64,000 nucleotides of DNA from Lobosporangium transversale (lineage: Eukaryota; Mortierellomycota; Mortierellomycetes; Mortierellales; Mortierellaceae), in contig NW_019028981.1 of the NCBI RefSeq assembly GCF_002105155.1, forward strand, positions 722,501 to 786,500. Reading direction: 5' to 3'. Positions 1-12,467 of the stretch are shown one piece after another; the first letter of the stretch is position 1; the number at the start of each line of letters is the position of its first letter. The translations under genes were made by a program, and so were the position numbers. Below the pieces are notes generated by a model. It had not been told where the DNA came from. It saw nothing but the letters and a program-made list of their open reading frames with translations, and ran no database searches.

Positions 1-3
1 AAC

Positions 4-83
<80 letters not shown>
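1..83. repeat. (AAT)n microsatellite
   Basis: An almost pure trinucleotide array of about 27 AAT units opens the window and ends near position 83. It may continue beyond the window edge. It lies about 65 bp beyond the stop of the neighbouring minus-strand gene, so it is downstream or intergenic sequence and codes for nothing. Confidence 0.95.
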
Positions 84-85
<2 letters not shown>

Positions 86-149
86 GTTATTCTCCTGTGA
101 AGAGGCCTGGTTTCATCAGAGTACATGGAGCGTATAGAAAATCTTTTGT

Positions 150-906
150 TTACCGAGAAGGGGCAAATAAGCGAACAGCGAGCCAGCGAGGACCAAGCAG
201 GTTGTACTCAGCTTCACACATAGCATCACGTAGAAGGCGCAAGGTTTGCTATAGCCATACATATGGGTAAAGGTGATTGTGAAATTTTTATGAGTGATGG
301 AAACAAAAAATCTGATCAACTGATCAAAAAAAAAAAAAAAAAAAAAAAATTGACTTTTTCTATTCCTACTTACATCTTCGTGGTCCCAGTGCTCAAAGAA
401 GCGATTGAATGTGTCGTCAAAGGTGCTCTGGAAAGCACTATCTTCAACACTCATCCTCTCGAGGCGAGCCAAGTCTTGGATGATAGGACGCAGGCGTTTG
501 AGGCTTTCTTGAACTAAAGCCGCTCCCTCACGCATGTTTTTCTTGATAGATGGGTAGATGACCATGTCTTCACCTTGTAGGAACATCGCGACTAGTAATA
601 AAAAAGGTGACGATGACAGATGTAGCAATAATAGTGTCAAGTGTCCTAATAATCAGGCAAAAACAAGAAAGAAAAAAAGAAACGCGTTATGATTTACCTT
701 GATTAGCAGCATCGTTGGCTCGTTTGGCTTGATTCTCCTTGGTGTCTTGTGCGAAGCCTTTGGTTGTATCAGCGAGGGCGCTGCGATCCTGCTGAATGAG
801 ACTAAGAATAGTTTGAAGACAAAGAATGAGTAAAAATATGAGAATGAGAACAAACCGAGGACATACCAGCTGTGCATATTTACTCAATAAGATCGTTTTG
901 AGCCAT
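150..906 (-). CDS. Hemerythrin-like (HHE-fold) small protein
   Basis: Four exons (906-884, 801-698, 591-374, 248-150) join with matching phases into a 147-residue protein. The start is the ATG at 906. All introns have GT...AG ends. The chain is strongly helical. The segment GEDMVIYPSIKKN followed by FEHWDHEDQTLRLLRDAM resembles the later half of HHE cation-binding domains, which form four-helix bundles holding a di-iron centre. Several usual ligands are missing: the first motif reads QQDR rather than DH, and the second lacks a His before the ED pair. Loss of metal binding, or a divergent family, is therefore possible. There is no signal peptide or membrane segment. The family call is inference from motif spacing. 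The exon model is more secure than the function. Confidence 0.5.
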
Positions 907-2597
907 AGTAACTGAACAATGATAGTATAAATGGAAGACGTTAGTTATGATGCTTGAAGGATGTTGTGGATTAGAGAGAAGTGAAAGGAAAGACGAGTTT
1001 AAAGGAGAGGAAAAAAAAAAAACTACACCTCTTTTAAAGACAAAGCATATCTACGCGTCGTAGTCATTAATGGATTTTATATATATGCTCGTGTTTAACA
1101 GGAAATAGACAATTCCCCAAAATAAATCGGATTGAGACCAACAGTTGACACGTACTGGGAAAGCCGTCGCTTCCCCGTCCACAATGTAAAAAACCTGCAG
1201 TTTAGTAGCCATAATCATATCTCGTGTTTTAGCGATACAATCATGTCTTTCTATGGTTCAACAGTTGACTTTGAAGATTTTGGTAATGACATTATTGCAC
1301 TTTTCAAGCGGTGAGAATCGCTAGGTCCACGACCTAGACTGGTTCTGTTGCTTCCCATATTATGCTCTTATTGACTACAAAACGGCCCAATTTCTTCCAC
1401 GCGTCCACCGTTTCGTTATTATTCTATCTAGGTACTCAGCCACTCTCTCTTTCCTTTTTTACCTTCTTTTCAGCTCTCACTGCGTGTAGTTGCCGCAGAA
1501 AAGACGATGAGAGCGCGCCTTCGGGGAGCTTTCTGAAATGATCATTGATATTTTGGGCCTAGACAGGCTGGATACACGCACGGCCAGGGTTGGGTATCCG
1601 TTGCCGAACCTCAGTCAAGGCTGACTTTGTTATTGATTGGTAGTGGGGAATGCAAGCTTTCCTTGTTGATAAATTCATTGAAATGTAATTCTCAAAAAAT
1701 CTCAAATATATCTTGTATGAGATTTATCATGAATGGATTGAATGAGCCCTCCAGAGTAGTATGTGGATATGTCTTACAGTCACTGAATGGGATGGCCCTG
1801 GTCCCTGGCCATTATCATGGTCATCATCATCATTACCATCATGCATATTGAGCTTGAGCAATGCAGAGTAAGAGCCCTTTCTTTGATGCGCAATAAACTA
1901 TGTTTTTGATTGGGTTTGGGTCAGTGGCGGAGGTCTTTTTTTTATCATTTTCAGGTCAGATTATTAGCCCTCATTGAAGAGAAGAGTGAGCATTAGTCGA
2001 GTATGAAGAGATGTTGATGTTTAAAGTAGATTTATATATAATAGCGATGTTGTAATTATGTTATTATGTATATATTTATACTTGATCGATGTTTGCACAA
2101 TTAGGCATAAGAAGAAAGAACGGAAGTGCATGTAGCATGTGGCAGGGAAGAGAATAGTATATTTATATACAAATATTCATTTTTCAATTCATTACAAAGT
2201 AAGAATTAAATGAAAAGAAGTGTCAAAGCGTCCGTCTTTCTGTTTGTTCGAGAAGTTAATTGCTTGCACACGAGCTCTTTCTTATCTTCCTTTCTTCTTC
2301 ACTTCATCGTCTTTTCCCTCGTCGTCTTCTCCTTTGTCGACTCGACTGTTGTCGTCCCTTTCACCGCCAGTGCCCCTGCATACGATCCCCCCCCTCCATT
2401 TCTCCATTTCTCCATTTTTCCACTTCTTCCTTTTCTTTCATTGCTTCCTTTCATCCTTCTTCAGGAAAGAGTGATCGATTTACGACATATACAACGAGGA
2501 CAACCGATTTAATTACTTTAGCAACTGCGCTCGTTCCCTTGACTCTTGCTCATTCCATTGCAATTCATAATTCATTTAACATTCATCTCACTAAGCA
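907..2597. other. Intergenic region, no supported gene
   Basis: This holds the divergent upstream regions of the hemerythrin-like gene and the zinc-ribbon gene. Short open frames (for example 1132-1314) lack codon character and splice partners. The last 380 bp before 2598 are pyrimidine-rich, with repeated TTC/CTT runs on the plus strand, typical of a fungal promoter and leader. Confidence 0.6.
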
Positions 2598-5500
2598 ATG
2601 ACTACTGAGAAACTCGAACAACCTCAAGTTGTTGAGACAACAGTCTCTACGACTTGTGACAAGCAACAACAGCAGGAATCTGCCTGTCAGGCCTCGAACC
2701 TTGACCAGGTCTCGGTAGCCATGAATGAGTACACGCTCAAGGGCTGGGTAAGGATAGATTGCTGTTTTTACAATTATTGTCATGAAACGCCGGCTCGGAT
2801 ACTCAATATTTTTTACTCACTTTCGTTACTCATTTAATTGATTTTGACAGATCATGCTCAATGATGGTTGTCCTGATTGCAATGTAAGTGTTTGATTGTG
2901 TGTTTTGTGTTCACTTTTTTTTTACGATGCGCCACAACACATCTCCCTTCCTCAGAGTGCACAGATATCGGGTTAATATCTGATGATTTGATGGTGCAAC
3001 GGAAACAACCCGACTTGTGCCCTTTTCTAAACTGGTAGAATCAATGGGACAAAGAGGCATTCGACTAGAATAAATAGGAAAAAAAAAAAAAAAAGTATTT
3101 TCGGTGGATGGGTTCTGGTATTTGTTGTGGTCGTTTTCCATCAATCCATCAACATGGGTGGATGTGGTTATTCTTTCATCGCCCAAAGCTCTTCTTCCGT
3201 TTGGACTCAGGGCCATTGAATTAAAATTAAAACTACGTATTAAAAAAAAAAAAAAAAAAAAAAAATTAAATACTGCCCCATGCCCATGCTCATATTGCGC
3301 TGCGGCCCTTATCACATTATAATATCCATTTCACGGACCGACCCATAACAAAAAAAGCAGGGGCCATGGGAAACAACCTCATGGACAGATAGGCAAAATG
3401 TAAATGTGAGCAAAGCGACCGTTAATATTAGGATGGAAAGCCTTCATACAGACATATGAAATGATGTTGTCATAGCGTATGGGACGGTGCGGTGCCTGGT
3501 AGCTAAATTTTCCCTGTGCCTAAAATAGTACACGCATTCATGTGGAGACGAAAACCACTACATAGAATAAGGCTATGGGTCATGGCCATGCGTTCTACTT
3601 AATACCGTCAGATCGAACCCTCACACTTTATCTCCATTTCTCTCCTTTCTTCTGAAATCCTTTCAATCTTCTCATCATACTGCATTGATGCATCGCGTTT
3701 TTTTGCAATTCAAGACTTCGCTGATGCGCAATCAGGAAGCTACGAGCCAGGTGTGTGTCAACTGCGAGATCAATCCACCCGTTGATGCTGAAGAGGATGA
3801 AAAGGAGAGTGCACAACAGGTGGAGCTGCTTCCAACAAAGGAGCAAGAAGAGCTCGTACACGACCAAAAGCCAAATCAAGATCAAGAACATCACCAAGAA
3901 GAGCTCATACACGATCAAGATCAAGATCAAGATCAAGATCAAGAACATCATCAAGACTCGCTGCAGCAGCCACAGGAGCAGCAGCAGCAACCTGAGCAGA
4001 TGATAACAGAGAGTGTGAGGTCAAGCGCACCCGCCAGAGCCTTGCCACCACCACCTCCTACAGCCGAGCAGCCTGTACTTCAGGCACCAGGTCCGATCAG
4101 GCCAATGGCATCCAACAATCGAATCTCCGTCATCGATCCAGTGATGGAGAGTGTTCGGAAAGCTTATCGCTCTCCTTCGGGTCGTATGGTCGGTGTTGTT
4201 CAACAACAACAGCAGCAGCCTTTGCCTTTGACCAACGACTTTCCACGACCTCCTACCATTCCTCCTCCTCGATCTACGACGCCTTTGCCCATGCCGCCAA
4301 AGACACCACCACCCGTTCCAAGAAATGTTGTATCACCACCGCCAGGAAATGGTGTTCTGAAGCCTTCCGCCTTCCCACGTCCTCTTGGTCCACCACCACC
4401 ATTGATGCCAAATCATATGCTCATTTCGCCTCCTTCTTCGCCCCCCGCACCCAGATCACCATCCAGAGATAAAAGACGATCTCCACAGTGTTCAATTGTG
4501 GTGCAAGCCAACATTCAGCCACCAATGTCTCCTCCTTCCAGGCCTGTCGGATCTCCCACGTCTAATACATCCCCCTCCCGTCCCAGGTTTCCAACCCCAC
4601 CTTCGACTGGAGCGATCGTGACAAACCTCAGCCTCGCGGGCATTGGCATGCACGAGAGCACTACATTGCAGCCCTCAGGGGGAGCTCATTTGCCAGAAGA
4701 GGATGACGAAAAGGATTTAGAGAGCCATGACGACGAGTTTTTTGAGGATGCAGAAGAGGAGATGGAGGGATACCAATCCAAGCCTGGATCTTCTACTATC
4801 ATTGGCGAAGATGATGATGAAGCCAGAGGGGTAATGGGAATGGATACAGTGTTGCACGATAGCAGACAAGGGTCGAATGAGAGTACATCACGCCTCATTG
4901 GTGAGAAGATACTACAGGGATGGGCGATGCTGCAGGACCCCTGCCCTAATCCTGCATGCAATGGGGTAAGTTATTTTTTAATAATTTATTATAGTTGACT
5001 GCATGGTTCTTTGTACTGTTGATTTCATTTCCCGTCAACCTGGTTTATCTGTTGGGCCGATTCATTCCAAAGCGGCAAAAAGAATGGGGCAAAGGCACAC
5101 ACATTCTTGGCTTTATGCATCGTACGAGAGAGAAATGATAAAATCTGAGCGCTTGTGCGTCCGGCGTTGCAACGACTTTTTTTTTTTTTTTGCCCCCTCT
5201 TTGCTTTTTTGATCTTTGTTCATTTCCGACGAACAAATCGAAAAAGCGCATTTTCTTCTTTGTACAAAGAGAAGAGTTCCAAAAGGACATTGTACGACAG
5301 CATCCTCACATGCTCTTATTTTTATCATTATGCTTTGCCTCATCTTGTCCAGGTGCCATTGATGAGGAGCCTTGAAAAGAAGGAAGTCTGTGTGCTCTGC
5401 AAGACTCGTTATCAGCGCGAGCAATTGCAGGATCATTTCGAGCAACAGAGCAAATATGCAACTGTACCATCGTCACCTGTGACAACAAGTGGACCTTCAA

Positions 5501-6450
5501 ATATGAATACGATCGCTTCTTCAATTGTTTCCTCTCTCAAAACCGCTTCTCAGTTCCCTGCACCTCCCACTACCATGCCTCCTGTTCCTCGAGCCACCTC
5601 GCCACCCATGCCTGCCTATAGGACCACCTCTCCCATCGCAAGCCCTCCTATTGGCTTCACCAGACCGCAACGAGACCTCAATGGAAGGATATCTGGCCCA
5701 ATTGTCCTTCCTCCTCCTGCGCCAATGTCACCCAGCTTTGGACTGAGCAGTCAGCGAATGCTGAGCAGGCATCACAGTGAAGACATGGACGTAAGTCAAA
5801 TTTATGACATCAACTTTTTTTTTTTTTTTTTTTTTTTTTTACTTCGCAAAAAGGGAGTGAAGCTCCGAGGCCCCATGCATTTTTCGTATTCAAACAATAG
5901 AATGATCATTTATTTTGTCACGAGCATGGCGGTGTTGATAACCTTTTGAAATCCGATGATATTCTTACTCTTGTTATTAACTTTTTTTATTTTTTTTTTA
6001 TTTTTTAAGAAGGTTACGGCTGAAGATGAAGAAATGAGAAAGCATATGCAATTGATTGGCAAGGTGAGCGAGTTTTCATATAGATCACTGCCACCGGTAC
6101 CACCTGTACCAGCAGCACATGCTTCATCTTCATCAACATCTCGTCCAGTATCGACGTATTCCAACACTTCTGACAAGGAACGGAACAGCCACCGTCATGG
6201 AGGGGCATCATTTTCACATGGTAGTATTCCAGAGCACGGTACACCAGCGGCTCGTGCCCCTGCCCCTGTTGCTCCTGAAGTCCACGCCATGATCGATGCC
6301 ACACACAAAACCATGGCAACATTGCTGAACAAGTTGGAGGTATATCGACTGGCATTAGAGGTGACTGAGAATCCAAAGGAGGCCCAGCTTCTTACCAACC
6401 AGATCAAGAATCTCATGGAGTGCCTGAAGGCATGCCGGGAAGTCCTTTAA
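2598..6450 (+). CDS. Large protein with two ZNRD2/SSSCA1-type zinc ribbons
   Basis: Five exons (2598-2747, 2851-2883, 3715-4965, 5353-5790, 6010-6450) give about 770 residues. The first zinc ribbon is assembled across three exons as KGWIMLNDGCPDCN, then LMRNQEATSQVCVNCE. This is the GW-x-L...CPxC...CxxC signature of the Sjogren/scleroderma autoantigen 1 (p27, ZNRD2) family. A second copy follows near residue 470: QGWAMLQDPCPNPAC, then VPLMRSLEKKEVCVLC, with C-x4-C in its first knuckle. Between them lie a DQ repeat, a Pro-rich segment with many PPxP stretches, and an acidic DE stretch. The C-terminus (MIDATHKTMATLLNKLEV onward) looks like a helical coiled coil. Mammalian ZNRD2 is a small single-ribbon protein linked to kinetochore and tankyrase biology. 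The role of this large form is unknown. The domain call is firm. Confidence 0.8.
3912..3950 (+). repeat. In-frame Asp-Gln hexanucleotide repeat
   Basis: GATCAA units run in tandem inside the zinc-ribbon gene and encode a DQDQDQ tract. A related EHHQEELIHD unit is duplicated just upstream. The tract is expected to be disordered and variable in length. Confidence 0.85.
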
Positions 6451-7441
6451 TATCATGGACCTACTTCCTAGACACATACACACTCTCTTCACACATGCAA
6501 ACATTCTTCACTCTTTCTCATTCAACTACATCTATCACATACCACATACAAACACGACATCGCCAACATTTCCTCTTTTTATCTTTCCGCATTGTATTTA
6601 TCGTTAGAACATCCGTCATTTATATCTTTGCAAGTTCTCCAATTCCTTATGATGAAGCTACTGACGGGTCATTGTAACAAAAATGACCTCTTTTATCATC
6701 CAACAATTAATACCCTTCCTCTTTATGACATTTTTTTTTACGACACACTCGAAAGAGGAGTTCTAGATTGAGCCTCTTCTCGATATGACCTGTATATGAT
6801 TTATTTAATTTTGATATTTGTATTTGATTTGTTTTTATTTATATACTTTATATATATTTATTTTTTAAAATAAAATGAAGGCTTTGAATAGAATGCATGA
6901 AATCTACAATCTTGATTACCTTGACTTTCGCAACCTGAGAAAAAAAGAAAAAGAAAAAGAAAAAAAAAGAATGTCAGATTTCTGATTATCCATTTCTTGA
7001 TTATAATCAAATAACAATTGTATTGCCTCAGAAGTGAATAGTGAATGTGATTTGTTTATCATCCTTCTCCAAACGTTGGAGTGAGAATTGCAGAATCGCG
7101 TATCATCAATGGCAGAATTCATATTGCAAAATTTAACGGCTAATTGCTTACTTTTTATACTTTATTTTATCTTTTTTTCTTTTTATTTTATCAAGACAAG
7201 ATGAATTTGAAAAACATGTTGGTGATCCATGGAGTTTTCTATAGAATTCTGTTTTGTTTTAAACGCGAAGAAAGAGAAAAGAATAAAAATCAGATGGAAG
7301 ATTAGTTTCCCAGGTAATGATTAATTTTGATGTATTCGTCAATAATATAGTTCTTGTTATTGCTTCAGATCAAGGAAGGCACGATATTTAAATCAACACT
7401 GTTGTTTAGACGCGGATAAATCGATACATCATAAGCAGAAA

Positions 7442-7472
<31 letters not shown>

Positions 7473-8615
7473 CTCTTATTTCATAAATATATTCCATTCA
7501 CGATGGAATAGGATCAATTGATGGGGAAAAAAGTTTTGGAGGATCATTTACCTGACTCGATCAAAAAAAGAATGTTTGGGTACTACACATTTGCCTGATT
7601 AGAATGACCACGATGGATCGCTGATTATGAGAGAAAAACACAAAAGATCCTTATTGCTAACTAATGTAAAGCTCTACTGAGATACCTTTATAAGTGCTAT
7701 CGCCTTTTATATCTTCCGAAATAAAAATAGAAAGTAACATCGCATAAAAGATAGTAGGCTACAAAGCACATATACTAGGGACTTGGAGTACAGCTACAAA
7801 AGTCTAATGCACCTGTTGTTGATCTCTCAGCTCGGCAGATTCATCCTGATCATTCTGATCTAGCTAGAATTACAGATGGTTTGTGGATGAGGAAAGGTGA
7901 TAAGGATAAGAAAGACTTTTCGGAACATCTTTTACCTCCACCGAAGCCACATTTTTCGTTTATATTTTCTTTGATAAGCCACGTGTGTAAGAATTACATG
8001 AAGCAAGTACGACAAAGTTTATGGCGATCCTCGTTTACTGCATGATGTATGCTGTGTGTTTAATAGCACCTTCGGTCGATGTATGCTATAGATACGCGTT
8101 CTGTCTAGGAAAAAAAAAAAAAAAATACAAACCGAATAGATTGTTGTTCATAGACAGCCTGACCAAAGTAGCCTTGACCCGGATCCACCATCCATTCTTT
8201 TATTTCATTTTAAGGTACTCGTAATTGGATTGCAACCCCTCAGCCTCTGTCAAAGTTCATTGATCAATTACTTGCGACTGGAAGTTATGGGAACAAAAAA
8301 GCTTGTTTTAAAGCTGAATGAACTATTCAGAAAATCTTGGGGACATGTCCTAAAGATCATGATTTGTTTATTATCCACTTGATAATTGTCTTGAGCAAGG
8401 GAGTGATTATGGTAGTACTTGTATTTAACGTAGTACACCGTTCCTAAAGTTCCATCCAATCTTGGCCTGACTTCTGTGTGGACTGTTAACCTGGCTGGAC
8501 ATTCCTGCTTGATGCTTGGCTTGCATATTCAAGTTTTACCAAGGAAGTAACATCAAGATGACATTTCTCTATATAAGAAACTTCCTCGTGTACCATCCCT
8601 GAACCTGCCAGTGCG

Positions 8616-8646
<31 letters not shown>

Positions 8647-8996
8647 CGTTTTCAATACCAATCTCTATGAGAAGAAAAACAGCATTCATCGTTATTCTTT
8701 TATTTTCGTTAATCTAACTCATGACCATTGCTTGAGAGCAAACGCATTTTGAAATGTTTTGCTACGTGAGCTAAGGAGATAAAGATTGCCATATTTCCTG
8801 TCTTCCCCAACAGATGCGATCACGTCGGACTGCTTTGACAAGTCAAGCACTCTCACTCTCACACACACCTTCACAACACACTCTCTTCCCTCTCCATACA
8901 CAGTTGCTCTTTCGCTGTGAGACCTCTTCGTGAGCATTACTCTTTCTTTTCTCTTCTCACTTGTTTACCTTCCTATTCACTTGCTTTCATATTACA
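6451..8996. other. Long spacer, possible unresolved minus-strand exons at 7.8-8.7 kb
   Basis: The first 450 bp are AT-rich 3' untranslated sequence. A T tract of about 28 nt sits near 7445-7472 and another near 8618-8646. Between 7809 and 8690 the minus strand has several short stretches that look like coding exons (see findings), but no complete gene could be built. The 300 bp before 8997 are CT-rich and serve as the F-box gene promoter. Confidence 0.5.
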
Positions 8997-9328
8997 ATGT
9001 CTGCTCACAGGAGCAGCAATAAGAGGATATGGAGGGTTTCTTCTGATGCTACTGCGGATACTGTAGCAGCAACAGCACCAACACCAGCAGAGTCGATTAC
9101 AGGAGATACATCTCGAGCCCTAACTCTACAGTCAATACCTCTGGCTGTCACTACACCATCATCATCAGCTTCAACAACGGTGCTTTCGAAGCACAAAGAT
9201 CCCATGGCCTTCTTTTCTGAGGAAATTGCACTCCATATTCTCGAGGCCCTTGAGCCTTCTGATCTGGGCAAGTGTGCTTGTGTATCGAGGCTATGGCACC
9301 GACTAGTCAATGATCAAATGGTATTAAA

Positions 9329-9359
<31 letters not shown>

Positions 9360-11664
9360 GGATATTGGCTGCAAACGATGTTGACTGACAAGTGACCAAA
9401 CGTTTATACTTGTGCCAATGATCTAGCTTTGGAGACGTCTCTTCTTGAAGTACAGGTTCATCTTTCCAAGAGGACTCAACCCATCCATGGCCACTGCAAA
9501 ATTGGAAGCATTAATGAAGCCACCCGTCAACAGCAAGAGTATTGACAGAACTCACTGTACTAATACTACACAGCGTTTGAAAAAGAGAAAACGGTCTGTG
9601 TACGAGCAAGATTTACATGATGAGGACGAGAATGGCCGGATACAACGTCAGAGTCGAAAGGGACTTCTACGGAGGTCATACCAATCCCAAACTCAAAATC
9701 AATACCAAAACCAGTGCTGGAAGGCGCTCTATAAACTCAACTACAATTGGATCATGGGTCAAGCTAGAGTAGCGAGTGTGTCTGTCCAAGATATGTTCCT
9801 ACGAGACCAAAATGTCCTGGGGATGAATATCAATTCGACCGAGCATATTAACATGGATATTAATCGGTCAAAGAGATATACGCTTCAATCACCACCTATT
9901 GTTCAGTTTAAAGGATCTGTCATCCTTATTGTCAGTCCTAACAATCTAGTTCATCTATGGAGAGTTCAGTCCGTCACCGACTTGCTTTCCTCTTCTTCTT
10001 CGACGAGTGCCGCTCAGTCATGCTCATCATCAACATCACCATTACTATCATCACCATCCACGAGATGCGGTGGCCAGCCTGAATTTTGGCAGACCTATCG
10101 GAGCAGCAGTAGCAATCGCTCGGAGCGGATGCAAACGCCGCTACAACGGCAGGAAGAAGAAGAGGGTAGAGAGGAGCACAGGGCTGATCATACGCTTCCC
10201 AAGATCACTTGTCTATCATTAGATTCTTCTGTCAAGAACATTACAAGTGGTTGGCAAAAAGTCATGGTTGGATTCGAGTCGGGTCATTTTGCCATCTTTG
10301 AATACGCTCAACAGCCGCAGCAGCTGCAGGAACAGGGACAGCAAGGACAGCAGGATAGCCAAGTAACAGCCAAAATTGCGGATGCTCGCAAAAGCATAGC
10401 TGGTAATCTATCATCGACTTCAGCATTATCGCCTGTTGATGGCAATATACAAACAAATCCAAAGACAACTCTACGAGAGATTGGCAATACTATGGATTTA
10501 AAATCCTGGAGTGAAGTGGGACGAATCCAAACAGCATCGTTCCTCTATCCGGTCTTGATCACCTGTTCTAATGATGGTGCCATCTCGATTTACTTGATCC
10601 AGTCAGAGGCGTCGTCACCACCGCCATCAACAGAAAGGTCAGGAGGGGACCGTAGTAGCCCCCATCATTGGTGCCGATTGCTGCACAGACTTTATGGGAC
10701 ATCAACAGAATCGCCCATAGGCGTTGATCTGGAGCAGATCAAAGAAGTTGCCACTTCTACTAATTCTGACAATAGTCCATTGAGGAGAGAAAACGGTGAC
10801 GATGACAAAGAGAAGGGCAGACGAACTGAGTCAAAACAATGGAGGGCTCTCATTAGTTTTGGATTGGAGCTCCATGATGGGTCTTGGACTGTACGGCTAC
10901 AGGAGATTGAGTTCGACGAACACTATATCCTTCACTCGATGGAGATTGGAGCGGAGGGCGACAGCTATGGCAGTATGACTGAAATCAAGGATGGTTTTTA
11001 TGACACGCATAATATTAATAACGGTGGGAGTACAAGTATCATTGATGAGGAGCAAGACGAAGAAGACTTGATCTTTCCAACATATTTCAGTAAATCAGCC
11101 GAGTCTACTGCTGTTGGCCATCATGCACGGATAGGACCTATCTCGACCATCAGCATCTCGTGGCCATTTGTAGTGACGACACATAGTGATAATACCATGA
11201 ATGTCTTCCAGATGGCACGGGAGATCATCAATCCAAAAACGACAACAATGACGACGACATCAACATTCGGCAGTTATGGTACTCCCTGGTTAAATATAAC
11301 CTCAGATACTCGCACCCGTCTAGAAAAGCGTTTACGGTTTCAGCATCTTTCCACACTCTATGGGCATTGTGGGGCAGTATCAAGTGTTTCGATTGAATCG
11401 CGTTCTGGTAGATTAGTCAGTGCCAGTATGGACAGGTCTATCAAAGTATGGACGATGGCAATGAAGAATCATGAGGATGACCGACTGGAACATCAACGGG
11501 TCCATCAATGCGCTGTCTCTATGAGCGATATCAACAAGAGCTGGACGGAGAGTGGACAGGTCACGAAGGAAGAAGGTCTGGGACTGATCTGGGTTGGCTC
11601 TGATGAAGAGAAGATTGTGAGCATGAATTGTGATGGCACCGTCAAAATTTGGCAGTTTTCTTAA
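8997..11664 (+). CDS. F-box protein with C-terminal WD40 repeats
   Basis: Two exons (8997-9320, 9427-11664) encode 853 residues. The intron carries a T29 tract. The F-box is at residues 70-125: FFSEEIALHILEALEPSDLG, then CACVSRLWHRLVND, continuing across the splice junction into LWRRLFLKYRF. This matches the Skp1-binding motif of SCF ubiquitin-ligase receptors. After a long insert rich in Ser, Gln and acidic residues, the C-terminal third has WD40-type blades: LSTLYGHCGAVSSVSIESRS, SASMDRSIKVW, then a final NCDGTVKIWQF. The upstream blades are degenerate, so the propeller may be divergent. The likely role is substrate recognition for an SCF ligase. The substrate is unknown. The gene converges with the prephenate dehydratase gene, leaving 301 bp between stop codons. 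Confidence 0.8.
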
Positions 11665-11965
11665 GAAAAAGAAAAAAGGATAAAGTCTTTTTTGTGCATT
11701 CTTTTTATTTTATTTTATTTTATTTTTTTTAATTTATTTATTTATTTTCGCATTGTATTTTTATCGTAAGTTGTAAAATATATTAAATTTAAACGAGTTA
11801 AAAATGAGTATCTATCCTAGTGTCGACTTCCATGTAAGTATCTATGAAAGATCATTCGTAAAAACATTAAAGTGGAAGTGAAATTAGCTTTTCTTTTTTT
11901 TTTTTTTTTTTTTTTTTTTTTGAACGCGATGGTCCGTAGAGTTAGTTCTACATGGAGCATGTCGT
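11665..11965. other. Convergent 3' region
   Basis: This AT-rich spacer between two facing genes contains TTTTA repeats near 11703-11735 and a T27 tract at about 11895-11921. Both transcripts must end here. No gene was seen. Confidence 0.7.
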
Positions 11966-12433
11966 TTACCTGGGATACGATCCAAGGTGGATGCATTTTT
12001 GAGTAAATTCTTGCAGATTTTCGACCGCACGCCTGACATTATCCTCATTTCCAGGAGCGCCTTCAATGTCGATATAAGTCATGTATTCCCATGGTGAGGC
12101 TAAAGTAATGGTCCTGGACGATGGTCTGGACTCTAGTTTGGTAATGTTGATATCACGAAGAGCAAAGCAGGAGCAGACCCGATGTAAAGCCCCGACTTGG
12201 TTCTTCATCACTAATGCAAAGGATGATTTGGGACTCATGCTCCGATCTGGTTGCAAAACTGGGTGGCGTGAGATAAGCCAGTAACGTGTCACGTTGTTGG
12301 GTGTTGAATCTGATCCAAGGATAGCCAAACCATGAAGTTGCGCAGCTCGTTTCCCTGCCAGAGCAGCACTAAACCCCGCAGGCAAAAAAGTATATATAAA
12401 AAAAAGGATATTAAAACGGACAGTCAGGTTGCA

Positions 12434-12467
<34 letters not shown>

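Noticed and set aside
3590-3660. Possible tRNA B-box (GGGTTCGATCTG on the minus strand)
   Set aside because: The flanking bases cannot form a T-stem, and no acceptor stem or anticodon arm could be built. The site lies in an intron of the zinc-ribbon gene.
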